Source of the DNA: Sphingomonadales bacterium UBA656 | Lineage (GTDB): Bacteria > Pseudomonadota > Alphaproteobacteria > Sphingomonadales > Sphingomonadaceae | Assembly: GCA_002299895.1 (NCBI GenBank) | Contig: DBOC01000006.1 | Span: 155,691 to 219,690 of the forward strand | Length of the DNA: 64,000 nt | Reading direction: 5' to 3' | In this document: piece after piece, positions 37,564 through 45,286 of the stretch | Layout of the letters: every line of letters starts with the position of its first letter | Numbering within the stretch: the stretch's first letter is position 1 | Made by a program: the position numbers and the translations under genes | The notes under the pieces: generated by a model | Database searches by the model: none | Told to the model about the DNA's origin: nothing | The model's input: only the letters and a program-made list of their open reading frames with translations

Positions 37564-37842
37564 ATGGCGCACCTTGGAGGAGAAAGTTCGAAACTTCTCT
37601 TCAAGGTGTTAGCAGAGTGGAACCACGCTCTTAGCCACACGTCAATCGCTTCTGATACCCCACCGGCCAATGGCAATGCGCCTTCCGCCAAGGTCAAATC
37701 TTCAAAAGCTCAACCCAAAGAAACCCTTTCTGACAACATCATCGGTGTCGATCTGTCGGTGCGGCGTCCGCCGCGTCCAACGGATCGCAGCCCTAAGGTC
37801 AGAGTGAGAGGCGATGAAGCTGTGGAGGTCAGTCATGGTTGA
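37564..37842 (+). CDS. Element-end reading frame, possible recombinase tail in the circular form
   Basis: 92 codons starting at the att core. It resembles no family (Ser/Pro/Lys-rich, low complexity in the middle). Its frame is the same, relative to the 9-bp core, as that of the recombinase at the right end. In an excised circle the recombinase would therefore read through the core into this frame and end at 37842, overlapping the start of the MobC-like gene. It may have no independent translation. Confidence 0.4.
   Translation: MAHLGGESSKLLFKVLAEWNHALSHTSIASDTPPANGNAPSAKVKSSKAQPKETLSDNIIGVDLSVRRPPRPTDRSPKVRVRGDEAVEVSHG
37565..37573. other. Candidate attL core
   Basis: TGGCGCACC repeats the 3'-terminal nine bases of tRNA-Arg (complement) found at the right end. 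It lies exactly between chromosomal glycosyltransferase genes and the mobilization genes. A 35-bp imperfect hairpin starts within it (37572-37606: CCTTGGA ... TTCAAGG), which may be part of the recombinase binding site. Confidence 0.55.
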
Positions 37843-38203
37843 TCGCCGTCCACCTCCTTTCTCGTTGCGATTGACGTTCGAAGAGCGTGCGAAGATCGAA
37901 CATGATGCCGCCGGTATGTCACTCGGCGGCTATATCCGTTCGCGCCTGCTTGATCCTGATTGGATCGCGCCGCGTCGTCGTGGCAAGTTTCCAGTGAAGG
38001 ATCATCGCGCGCTTGCGCAGCTTTTGGCGATGCTCGGTCAATCGCGATTGGCGAACAATGTGAACCAACTCGCCAAAGCCGCAAACACGGGCAGCCTTCC
38101 TGTCACACCTGAGACAGAGGAAGCGCTGCTCACCGCAGTTCATGAAGTCACGCGAATGCGGCAACTTTTGATCGAGGCTCTTGATCTGGATGCGCGGCTA
38201 TGA
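37835..38203 (+). CDS. mobC-like: MobC-like relaxosome accessory protein
   Basis: 122 residues from MVDRRPPPFSLRLTFEERAK (an ATG at 37814 is less likely). A ribbon-helix-helix-like N-terminal half (FSLRLTFEERAKIEHDAAG, then MSLGGYIRSRL) is followed by a MobC-type helical half (LAMLGQSRLANNVNQLAKAA, LLTAVHEVTRMRQLLIEAL). Such proteins bind oriT and help the relaxase open the DNA. The stop overlaps the relaxase start by four bases. The oriT should be near or upstream of this gene. Confidence 0.83.
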   Translation: MVDRRPPPFSLRLTFEERAKIEHDAAGMSLGGYIRSRLLDPDWIAPRRRGKFPVKDHRALAQLLAMLGQSRLANNVNQLAKAANTGSLPVTPETEEALLTAVHEVTRMRQLLIEALDLDARL

Positions 38204-39501
38204 TCTTCAAAGCCTCCAAGCGCAGCGGTGGTCGTCAACTCGGCGCGCATTTGCTGAAAGCCGAAGAGAATGAGCATGTCGAGATTCATGAAGTGTCGGG
38301 ATTCATCTCTGACACGGTGATGGGCGCGATGAATGAGGCCTACGCGGCAGCGCGCGGGACGAAGTGCCAGCGTTATCTGTTTTCAATGTCGCTCAGTCCG
38401 CCCGCGCACGAATCCGTGCGCGTCGAGACATTCGAGAAAGCGATTTCGGATATTGAAGAGCGGCTCGGCCTCACGGGCCAGCCGCGCGTCATCGTCTTCC
38501 ATGAAAAGGAAGGCCGTCGTCATTGTCACGCCGTCTGGTCGCGCATCAACGCTCAGACCATGACGGCGATTGATATGCCGTTCTTCAAGAATAAGCTGCA
38601 AGCCCTCGCCAAGGACATTTATCTCGAAAATGGCTGGGCGATGCCGAAGGGCTTCGCCAATCCGCGCCTGCGCGATGCACGCAATTTCTCATTGGATGAA
38701 TGGCAGCAAGCCAAACGCGCGGGCGTCGATCCTCGCGAATTGAAATCAGCAATTCTCGATTGCTGGCAACAGGCGGACAATGCCAAAAGCTTTGCGGCGG
38801 CGCTTGAAGAGCGCGGCCTCTTTCTTGCGCGCGGTGATCAACGCAGCTTCGTCGCCGTCACCATTGACGGCGACGTCCATTCAATCACGCGCATTCTGCC
38901 TGACCGGAAACGCGATATCATCTCGCGCCTCGGTGATCCCGCTGCCCTTCCATCGGTCAGCGACACCAGACAAAAAATTGCCGAGCAAATCGCCCCGCGC
39001 CTCTCCCGCTACATTGGGGAAGCCAAACGCATCGCTCACCACAATATGCAACCATTGGTAGCCAAGCGCGAAGCGCTCAAGGTTCAGCATCAAGCTGAAC
39101 GCCAAGCCATCGATACCAAACTCGAAACCCGTTGGAACGAAGAGCAACGCATTCGCTCATCACGGCTGCGCAAAGGTATTGCCGGTGCATGGGATCTTCT
39201 TACGGGGAAATATTTCAAAACCCGCAAACAGAATGAGATGGAAGCCAAATTTGCGCGAGAGCGCGATAGCCATGAGCGGCACGCTCTGATCCATGCGCAG
39301 CACAAGGATCGCCAAGCCCTGCAAGAGTTGATCAAAGAGAACCGCCGCAAGGAAGCTGAACGCATCCTCGGTCTGTATCGGGACGCTGCCAAGTTCCGCC
39401 AGATGCGCGAAGGCGAAGCCGAGCGCGACCGCAATGGTCGCACGCGTGATGCGCGTTCACTTTCGCCAAAGCGCCGTGATCGCGGTTTGGATTTGGGATG
39501 A
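38200..39501 (+). CDS. mobA-like: MobA/VirD2-like relaxase
   Basis: 433 residues. The relaxase domain (~1-190) has the three-histidine metal site in VIVFHEKEGRRHCHAVWSRI (His101, His108, His110), and a candidate nucleophile tyrosine in the N-terminal part (for example Tyr48 or Tyr59). The C-terminal half is charged and helical, typical of MOBP-type proteins. It nicks oriT and pilots the strand to the coupling protein. Coupled to the MobC-like gene by a four-base overlap. Confidence 0.88.
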   Translation: MIFKASKRSGGRQLGAHLLKAEENEHVEIHEVSGFISDTVMGAMNEAYAAARGTKCQRYLFSMSLSPPAHESVRVETFEKAISDIEERLGLTGQPRVIVFHEKEGRRHCHAVWSRINAQTMTAIDMPFFKNKLQALAKDIYLENGWAMPKGFANPRLRDARNFSLDEWQQAKRAGVDPRELKSAILDCWQQADNAKSFAAALEERGLFLARGDQRSFVAVTIDGDVHSITRILPDRKRDIISRLGDPAALPSVSDTRQKIAEQIAPRLSRYIGEAKRIAHHNMQPLVAKREALKVQHQAERQAIDTKLETRWNEEQRIRSSRLRKGIAGAWDLLTGKYFKTRKQNEMEAKFARERDSHERHALIHAQHKDRQALQELIKENRRKEAERILGLYRDAAKFRQMREGEAERDRNGRTRDARSLSPKRRDRGLDLG

Positions 39502-39730
39502 TTCTTCGCGGGTCGTTGCCGTTCGCCTTCCTCCAATTCTACACCGCCACATGATCCGCTGGTTGATCGAACCTAACCGCATTCGTTTGAACATGATGCA
39601 AGGCGGGATCGTGATCCCTAGCCTTCTCCACATTCGTTGCGATCACAGGTGATGCATCGGCAATCGATGTGCGGATGCACGTCCTCCAACGCGGCCCATG
39701 GTGGGCGGCGCTAACGAAATGGAGGATGAC
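39502..39730. other. Intergenic region after the relaxase
   Basis: 229 bp with no gene. It holds repeated GATGCA/CGATG words and short inverted repeats around 39650-39690 before the small gene at 39731. It could carry the promoter of that gene; I see no clear oriT. Confidence 0.35.
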
Positions 39731-39904
39731 ATGAACATCAATCTGAACCGCAACGATCTTGCGACCAAATCCACCGCTCAACTCGCGGCCTTGTTCCAAG
39801 ATGCATCGCGCGCCGTCACGGCGAACAACTCGGCAATCGCATCGGCGCAATCGCTTCTCGCGATGATCGCTCAAGAACTTGGCCGCCGTGGTCCAGCGCC
39901 ATAG
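39731..39904 (+). CDS. Small hypothetical protein of the element
   Basis: 57 residues from MNINLNRNDLATKSTAQLAA, with GGAGG five bases before the ATG. Predicted helical (LAALFQDASRAVTANNSAIA, SLLAMIAQELGRRG). Not recognised. A strong hairpin terminator follows directly. Confidence 0.62.
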   Translation: MNINLNRNDLATKSTAQLAALFQDASRAVTANNSAIASAQSLLAMIAQELGRRGPAP

Positions 39905-39925
39905 CGACGCTGGCCACAAGCCCCG

Positions 39926-39950
39926 AAGGGGAGCGTTAGCTCCCCTTCTT
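39926..39950. terminator. Bidirectional terminator between convergent small genes
   Basis: 9-bp stem AAGGGGAGC / GCTCCCCTT with loop GTTA, followed by CTTTG. The loop contains the TAA stop of the minus-strand gene ending at 39936. Confidence 0.75.
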
Positions 39951-40139
39951 TGCTGGCTTTTCCTCGTTGATCCGCATGACGATCCGGCCATTGACGGGGA
40001 TCGCATTGAGCGCGAGCGTGAAACCTTTGCCGTCCTTGGTTGCCCATGCGACGCCGATGTCAGTCCAGCGGGCGTTGTCACCGTCACCGGTTACATTGAA
40101 CAAGCGGTGGCTCGGGCGGTTTGAGTTTGTGTCAGACAT
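39936..40139 (-). CDS. Small conserved-looking hypothetical protein
   Basis: 67 residues from MSDTNSNRPSHRLFNVTGDG; AAGGAGAA ribosome site. A compact beta pattern (ARWTDIGVAWATKDGKGFTL, IPVNGRIVMRI) resembles small single-domain proteins common on alphaproteobacterial islands, but I do not recognise a function. About 290 bp of non-coding sequence with several short hairpins precedes it. Confidence 0.7.
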   Translation of the reverse strand: MSDTNSNRPSHRLFNVTGDGDNARWTDIGVAWATKDGKGFTLALNAIPVNGRIVMRINEEKPAKKGS

Positions 40140-40426
40140 TTCAGTTCTCCTTGGTTTCCACCGAAGGACAATTCCCTCGGCTTCATGGGGAGACTCGTGA
40201 CCTGACGATGGAGGTGAGGATCAAAGGCTGAGCGCAGCGAACCTCTGCGCGGAGCTGCACAAACGAAGTGCGGAAGCGAGCGGCCTTGATCCGAGACGCG
40301 GCTGGTCAAAAACCCATGAATGAATGCCGGTGGGAATGTCCGCTGCTCGGTGGTAATTTTAGGAGAGCATGATCTGACACGACAAACTGCCCGCGCCACA
40401 TTTCACTTTGGGTGACGGCTGATCGC
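40140..40426. other. Intergenic leader upstream of the small minus-strand gene
   Basis: 287 bp without a gene. It contains short inverted repeats, for example CCGAAGG..CCCTCGG near 40162-40180, and is probably the promoter and 5' leader of the gene at 39936-40139. Confidence 0.4.
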
Positions 40427-41194
40427 CTATCGGTTGGCGATCTCGATGTCCGTGTCACCAGTGGCAACAATCGCCGCGTGCTCAATCATCCGCCGCATGG
40501 CCTTGTCGGTGAGATCAACGGAAACTTGGACGCCATTGATTGTGAGCTTCACCCCTTCGGTGACTATATCGACCGCGATGATTGCACCTGCGGCAATCGT
40601 CTCTTTGAGAAGCGCATTGATGCGAAGACTCGTTTGCTGAGTTGGGCCTGGGCCTCGGTAGTTTCCAAAGCGGCGGCGCAGATTCACCGACTCGCCGATA
40701 TACATTTGCGATCTGCTGACACCATCGAGACGAAGGCGATAAAGTCCAGCGCCGCTCGTCACGCTCGGGAATGCAACGCTGCCGTTTGCATCGAGATTAA
40801 CATTGCCCAGCATTTTCCATTCGAAGGCCAACGCAATGTCGTGCGCGGCTGCGGTCGGCGCAGCTTTCAATATCGTCACCTGCTCGCCATCGGCGTTGGC
40901 GCGTCGTTCGGCCTTTGCGCGCAAAGGTTTTTCGCGGCGCGCTGGCAATGTGCTGCGAACGAATTTTACGGTGCGTGATTTGCGATTGAGGTCTGCGGTC
41001 GCCCATCCGCGCTTCAACCATGCTTCGTTATGACGTCCCTCGACTGGCGAATTGCTCCACCACGCATCATAGGTGCGGGCACTCTGTGGCAAATTGCGAT
41101 GGATGATCTGCTCGATCTGATCGAAGCTCAAAGCGATGCGATCACTTGTCTGATCGTCGAGAAAATCTCCGAGCGGCTGATATACTTTACTCAT
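40427..41194 (-). CDS. GIY-YIG domain protein with an N-terminal DUF7662-like domain
   Basis: 255 residues. Residues ~1-75 (LSFDQIEQIIHRNLPQSART, AWLKRGWATADLN) look like the DUF7662 fold seen in hypothetical proteins with SARxxxAWW. Residues ~148-230 are a GIY-YIG nuclease-like domain: GLYRLRLDGVSRSQMYIGES with NLRRRFGNYRG. GIY-YIG domains cut DNA in homing or restriction enzymes. Not coupled to neighbours. A restriction or repair role is inferred; DUF assignment is from memory of the motif. Confidence 0.65.
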   Translation of the reverse strand: MSKVYQPLGDFLDDQTSDRIALSFDQIEQIIHRNLPQSARTYDAWWSNSPVEGRHNEAWLKRGWATADLNRKSRTVKFVRSTLPARREKPLRAKAERRANADGEQVTILKAAPTAAAHDIALAFEWKMLGNVNLDANGSVAFPSVTSGAGLYRLRLDGVSRSQMYIGESVNLRRRFGNYRGPGPTQQTSLRINALLKETIAAGAIIAVDIVTEGVKLTINGVQVSVDLTDKAMRRMIEHAAIVATGDTDIEIANR

Positions 41195-41258
41195 CGAAGC
41201 ATTGAGCCATAATTATTCTATCGCTGCAATGCGCGTGATCAACGCGCGTGTCTCGCGC

Positions 41259-41567
41259 TCAAAAGAGCGCGAGCTGACGGGATGCGACGGCGGTTTCGCG
41301 CCATGCGTGGGTGTGTGACATCTCGTCGATCCACGCTTCGACATAGGCCTCGGGGCCGCCCATGTGATCAACATTGCTGCGATTGATGAAGTGCGAGCGA
41401 TATCCGGTTTCGGTGATCGGGAGCGGCGCACGTGCTGGCTTTACGCTTTCGACCTCAAGATGTGCCATTGATTGTCCGTCGTCGAATGAGACGTAATCGG
41501 CGATCCAGCGAATTTCGATTTCGATGCCGTTCCAGTTTTTGTGAATGATTGCGTAGTCGGTTTTCAT
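41259..41567 (-). CDS. Small hypothetical protein
   Basis: 102 residues from MKTDYAIIHKNWNGIEIEIR, preceded by AAAGGAGGC. YRSHFINRSNVDHMGGPEAYV and HAWRETAVASRQLALF are the most distinctive parts; the family (small proteins on sphingomonad and rhizobial islands) has no known function as far as I can tell. Its long GC-rich leader resembles that of the ArdC-like gene. Confidence 0.7.
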   Translation of the reverse strand: MKTDYAIIHKNWNGIEIEIRWIADYVSFDDGQSMAHLEVESVKPARAPLPITETGYRSHFINRSNVDHMGGPEAYVEAWIDEMSHTHAWRETAVASRQLALF

Positions 41568-41644
41568 GTCTGCCTCCTTTGGCGTTTGGGTTCGTCCGGT
41601 GGACGGGGAGGCAAGCGGCAGGGTTCGAAGGGGCAGCGTCACCG

Positions 41645-41765
41645 AAGGGAAACGGCCAACACGGGAGCCTGAATGAAATGATGGCGAATGGATCGGGCAA
41701 GCCGTTGACGATGCGCCGGCCCTGCCAACATTCCCGTCATCATCACCGGACGATCACAGACGCGG
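41645..41765 (-). promoter_or_regulatory. Repeated GC-rich leader, copy 1
   Basis: The 5' region of the small gene at 41259-41567. On the minus strand it contains CGTCAACGGC, TCCATTC, GGCTCCCGTGTTG and CCGTTTC in the same order and similar spacing as the leader of the ArdC-like gene (43690-43775). Confidence 0.45.
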
Positions 41766-41868
41766 GGCAGACAATGAAAAGGGCCGACAAGCGGCCCCAT
41801 GTTAGAACAGAAATGAAATTGAATTAAACTTCTGAATCTGATAAGTTGTTTTCAACAAAAGGAAATTC

Positions 41869-42591
41869 ATGGGATGCGCGCATAAAGAAAATCAGTACGG
41901 CTTCACTCTCGTCGAAATCTCGATCGTGATGATTATCATCGGCCTTTTGATCGGCGGCACATTCGGCGGAATGAAGCTGATCGAGAATATGCAGGTCAAC
42001 AAGACCGTGCAGGACTTAAAAGCCATCGAATCCGCTGCTCTGACCTTCAAAGATACTTATGGCCGCTTGCCAGGCGATATTCGTAATCCGTCGGTGCGGT
42101 TGCCCAGTTGCACGGATGCACCTTGCGCAACCGGTGGTGATGGGAATCGTGTTTTCGATGGAAATCAGTGGTGGGCAGCGATTACCCCGACTTCCGAAAA
42201 ATTCACATTTTGGGCACACCTTCAGGCTGCTGATCTTATATCTATAGGTACAAAAAATACTCTCGATATGAATTTTGGTGAGGGACAGCCAGAGTTGCCA
42301 ATCGACGGCGGAATTAGAATGAGCATGTATAACGGGACTTGGTCTGTGCCGAACACATACGTCTTTTCTGGCGCAGTCGCTTTTGTAACGCTTCTTTCCT
42401 CAGCAATGTTTGATGGATCATCCTACACAGTCAACTGCGGGAAGATTGGTGCGGTTGATCGAAAGATCGATGATGGGGTAGCATACAACGGGATGGTAGC
42501 GGGCTGGGCTTGCACAACGGCAGTTTCCCTTGCCTCCCCTTATGTCGACAACCTTCGTGGCGTTTTGATTTATGATCTAAAGGGCATTTAG
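41869..42591 (+). CDS. Type IV prepilin-like protein (orphan)
   Basis: 240 residues. A short basic leader ends at Gly11, followed by FTLVEISIVMIIIGLLIGG: the class III signal with the conserved Glu at mature position 5 and a hydrophobic helix. The C-terminal domain has paired cysteines (LPSCTDAPC, TVNCGKIGA, GWACTTAV) as in major pilins or pseudopilins. No prepilin peptidase, ATPase or secretin is in the element, so it would rely on a host pilus or secretion system. The element carries it between transfer genes. Confidence 0.82.
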   Translation: MGCAHKENQYGFTLVEISIVMIIIGLLIGGTFGGMKLIENMQVNKTVQDLKAIESAALTFKDTYGRLPGDIRNPSVRLPSCTDAPCATGGDGNRVFDGNQWWAAITPTSEKFTFWAHLQAADLISIGTKNTLDMNFGEGQPELPIDGGIRMSMYNGTWSVPNTYVFSGAVAFVTLLSSAMFDGSSYTVNCGKIGAVDRKIDDGVAYNGMVAGWACTTAVSLASPYVDNLRGVLIYDLKGI

Positions 42592-42676
42592 ACCCCTCGA
42601 TCTTGTGTGCTGCAATCGCGGCCTCAGCTTCCAAGGCGCTCGACAGAAAATTATCTTGACGAAACAGTTGCCCAAA

Positions 42677-42700
42677 GAGAGGCGGCCTAAGCCGCCTCTC
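42677..42700 (-). terminator. Hairpin terminator of the ArdC-like gene
   Basis: Perfect 10-bp stem GAGAGGCGGC / GCCGCCTCTC with loop CTAA, which includes the minus-strand TAG stop at 42687; three T residues follow on the minus strand. It sits between convergent genes. Confidence 0.72.
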
Positions 42701-43613
42701 GATGTTCGATCTGAGCGATGCTCTTGAGGTATTCGGCAGCTTTGTTTGCAGCACTCGCCGCCGTGAAGATCGCCTTGCGGTCGCCCTTGAGAATGCGAAG
42801 CCAATGGCCGATATAATCGGCATGATCGGCGCGTGGTTCTGCCGTGATGCCAAGATCACCACAGAGGAACGCAGCGCCAAGTTCGGCAACCATTTCTTCC
42901 ATCGCGTAGGCATCATCGCCAAAGCGTTCACCGAAGGTGCGCGCGCAGCGTGTCTCTGCGCCTGACCAATGTGTCAGCTCGTGCAGCAGCGTTGAATACC
43001 ATCCTTCGGTTGCGGTGCTGGTCTTCGTGCCAACGAAGCGATGACGATCCGGCATCGTGATGCTGTCGGTTGTGCGATTGTAGAATGCACGTTCACCGGC
43101 AACGGTGATGTTCGCATCTGTGGATGCAATGAACGCTTCGGCGGCAACGCATGGATCGATGCGATCAATCGAAGGTTCGATTGCGGGAAGTTCAAAGCCA
43201 TCAACCTGTGCGACGTTGAACACGCGCGATGCACGGGCAACGAAGAAACGATTGCCGCGATCATCATCATCGCCGGATGATTGCGTGTCACGCTCATGCG
43301 GCCCGAGGTCACGATAGAAGATGATGATGGACGATTTCTCGCCCTTGCGGACTTGAGCGCCCTTCTCTTGCCACTGACGATATGTGCCCCAAAGGCCATG
43401 ATCGAATTGCTGGCAATATGCCGATGCCCAGAGGGCGACGGTGTTGACGCCGCGATAGGCGTTCTTGCTTTCAACATTGGTGGGACGTTCGATTGATCCG
43501 CCTGCGCGATGCCATGGCATTTGCGGATGCTCGGCTCCGGCTTCGATTGAGGCAATGATTTGATCGGTGATAGCTCCGTAAACGTCGAAGCGTTCTTTTG
43601 ATGAAGTGGTCAT
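42687..43613 (-). CDS. ardC-like: ArdC-like antirestriction protein
   Basis: 308 residues. The N-terminal ssDNA-binding ArdC domain contains MPWHRAGGSIERPTNVESKN and YRGVNTVALWASAYC, then GAQVRKGEKSSIIIFYRDL. The C-terminal metallopeptidase-like domain has the zinc motif LLHELTHWSGAETR and MEEMVAELGAAFLCGDLGI. ArdC proteins coat incoming single-stranded DNA during conjugation and protect it from host restriction. The AAAGGAGATC site precedes the ATG. Strong conjugative-element marker. Confidence 0.9.
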   Translation of the reverse strand: MTTSSKERFDVYGAITDQIIASIEAGAEHPQMPWHRAGGSIERPTNVESKNAYRGVNTVALWASAYCQQFDHGLWGTYRQWQEKGAQVRKGEKSSIIIFYRDLGPHERDTQSSGDDDDRGNRFFVARASRVFNVAQVDGFELPAIEPSIDRIDPCVAAEAFIASTDANITVAGERAFYNRTTDSITMPDRHRFVGTKTSTATEGWYSTLLHELTHWSGAETRCARTFGERFGDDAYAMEEMVAELGAAFLCGDLGITAEPRADHADYIGHWLRILKGDRKAIFTAASAANKAAEYLKSIAQIEHREAA

Positions 43614-43689
43614 GTCCTGATCTCCTTTCGCTGTATCCTGAGGACGCGAAGGGAACAGGCTGGGGGAAAGTCGGACTGTCAGCCGTTAG

Positions 43690-43775
43690 GCGAAACGGGC
43701 AACACGGGAGCGCAGGGAATGGAGCGGGCCGCCCGTTGACGGGACGACGACCACAGCCACATTCGCGGATGAAAC
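43690..43775 (-). promoter_or_regulatory. Repeated GC-rich leader, copy 2
   Basis: Leader of the ArdC-like gene, with the conserved order CGTCAACGGGC, TCCATTCC, GCTCCCGTGTTG and CCGTTTCG on the minus strand, matching copy 1 at 41645-41765. Possibly a shared RNA element or operator. Confidence 0.45.
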
Positions 43776-43808
43776 TCAGGGTGCAGTGGAAGGAAGCTCA
43801 GAACAACT

Positions 43809-44531
43809 TCATTGAACGAGCCAGCGTGAATAAGCTCGGATGTCGATCATCGGCACGGTCGCCGAGTCTTGGAGTCGAGCGATGAGTTCGAAGAGAAATG
43901 CAGTCGCGGCTTTCTCGTGCGGGACAAGCACATAGCCCCCTCGATCATTGCGATAGAATAACCCTTGGGCAGCAATACAGCCAATATCGATTCGCGTTTG
44001 GTCGTCACCTTTGGCAAGTGCCGCACTCAGGGGTTCGCCAAGCGACGGTTTCCATTCGCTTTCCAATGTCAAAACACCGCCGATGATCCAAGAAAGCGGT
44101 TTCGGATCGAAGGTGCCACCTGCGTGAGGTATCGGTAGACTCGTGCGATGGAGAGCGCGAACGCTAGCAATTTTCTTCTGGGCATATTCCACCTGCGCTG
44201 CATCGAGGCTTTGTTTGGCCTCAAATACGGCATAGACACTCTCGGCTGGGATGACATTCACCCCCTCGTGCTGAAAGACAAACGGGGAATATTGCCGGTC
44301 GAACACGACAATATCCAACTGCTCGCTTGCCCTATTCTCGCTGTCGATCACGATGGCGCGTGCCGCGCGGTATCGCTCAGGTAGGTAGGTGGCCAGAAGG
44401 TCAAGCCAGACCGCTTCACTGGCATCGCCCTTCAGGACCGGATGCCCGATCGTGTCACGACTGATTTGGAGCCGTTGTTTAACACCGTCATGTAGCGCGG
44501 CAAGCAATGTCGTGAGCGTCCAACCTGTCAT
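43809..44531 (-). CDS. DUF6602-like putative PD-(D/E)xK nuclease
   Basis: 240 residues, last gene of the five-gene operon. The core LDIVVFDRQYSP, then the VYAVFEAKQSLDAAQ segment, gives the D...ExK pattern of PD-(D/E)xK restriction-type nucleases; GDASEAVWLDLLATYLPERY provides the upstream acidic helix. The name DUF6602 is my best match. The start overlaps the nucleotidyltransferase stop by four bases, suggesting one two-protein module; it could be the effector answering the nucleotide signal. No activity is demonstrated by sequence alone. Confidence 0.72.
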   Translation of the reverse strand: MTGWTLTTLLAALHDGVKQRLQISRDTIGHPVLKGDASEAVWLDLLATYLPERYRAARAIVIDSENRASEQLDIVVFDRQYSPFVFQHEGVNVIPAESVYAVFEAKQSLDAAQVEYAQKKIASVRALHRTSLPIPHAGGTFDPKPLSWIIGGVLTLESEWKPSLGEPLSAALAKGDDQTRIDIGCIAAQGLFYRNDRGGYVLVPHEKAATAFLFELIARLQDSATVPMIDIRAYSRWLVQ

Positions 44532-45286
44532 GTTACGATTTGACTCCAGTCGGTTGCGGCGAGCGCTGTCCTTGCCGCTGCGCTGATGCGCGCGCGTTCC
44601 TGTGCGGTTAGGTCGTCAGAAATCACGTTGTTCGTGTTAGCCGGATCAACTACTCGCGCGTTTGGAAATCGGTCGCGTAAATACTCTAAAATGATCCAAA
44701 CGCGCTGTGACAAAGTGCCGTAGCGACCTGCGAGCGCGGCCATGGCCGTCAATTCGATATAAAAGGATGGAAAGTCCAATCCTTTCTGATTGCGCCAGAG
44801 TTTGATGATCCGAACTTCATTGACGCAGCCCGAATGAGCAACGTGATTGATGTGCGTTATCACGTTCGTTTTAGTCCATGTATCGGCCTTGCGCCGATAA
44901 AGCGTGTGGTCATGGGAATGACCGTTTTGCCGTCGCGCTGGCACAAGATCGACGCTGTAGCCGTTAACCCGAACATTGATCGATACATTCTGGCGCTTGG
45001 GATTGAAGCCGCGCTGAGTCATCTGCGTGAAAAGTGTATCGTAGATTTGCTTCATCGGATCAGCGAGGGTCTCCCCCAGCGATATGAACAAGTCGATATC
45101 CGTTCCGCTGCGATTGGCGGTTCCTTTGGCAAACGAACCACTCGGATGAACAGCGACGATATAGCCATTACCCCATGCGTTGAGCGCAGGCGCAAGAGCG
45201 GCCTGCACTCCGCGAACGGGCGACGCCAGACCATTATCAACATGCTCGCGTGCAAGAATGTTCAAGAGATATTGGTCGGCACTCAC
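44528..45286 (-). CDS. CD-NTase-like (cGAS/OAS-type) nucleotidyltransferase
   Basis: 252 residues from the GTG at 45286, which overlaps the helicase stop as GTGA. Catalytic features: HPSGSFAKGTANRSGTDIDL with Gly50-Ser51 and Asp63-x-Asp65, and a third carboxylate in the VNGYSVDLVP segment. The C-terminal helical part has NEVRIIKLWRNQKGLDFPSF, like the OAS/CD-NTase core (KxWxxxxG..S/FY). Such enzymes make cyclic or linear oligonucleotide signals or add bases to tRNA. An ATG at 45340 is in frame but lies inside the helicase gene. Confidence 0.82.
   Translation of the reverse strand: MSADQYLLNILAREHVDNGLASPVRGVQAALAPALNAWGNGYIVAVHPSGSFAKGTANRSGTDIDLFISLGETLADPMKQIYDTLFTQMTQRGFNPKRQNVSINVRVNGYSVDLVPARRQNGHSHDHTLYRRKADTWTKTNVITHINHVAHSGCVNEVRIIKLWRNQKGLDFPSFYIELTAMAALAGRYGTLSQRVWIILEYLRDRFPNARVVDPANTNNVISDDLTAQERARISAAARTALAATDWSQIVT

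Noticed and set aside
44528..45286. Complete CBASS operon
   Set aside because: The cyclase-like gene has no recognised CBASS effector or ancillary genes; DUF6602 as effector is only a hypothesis.
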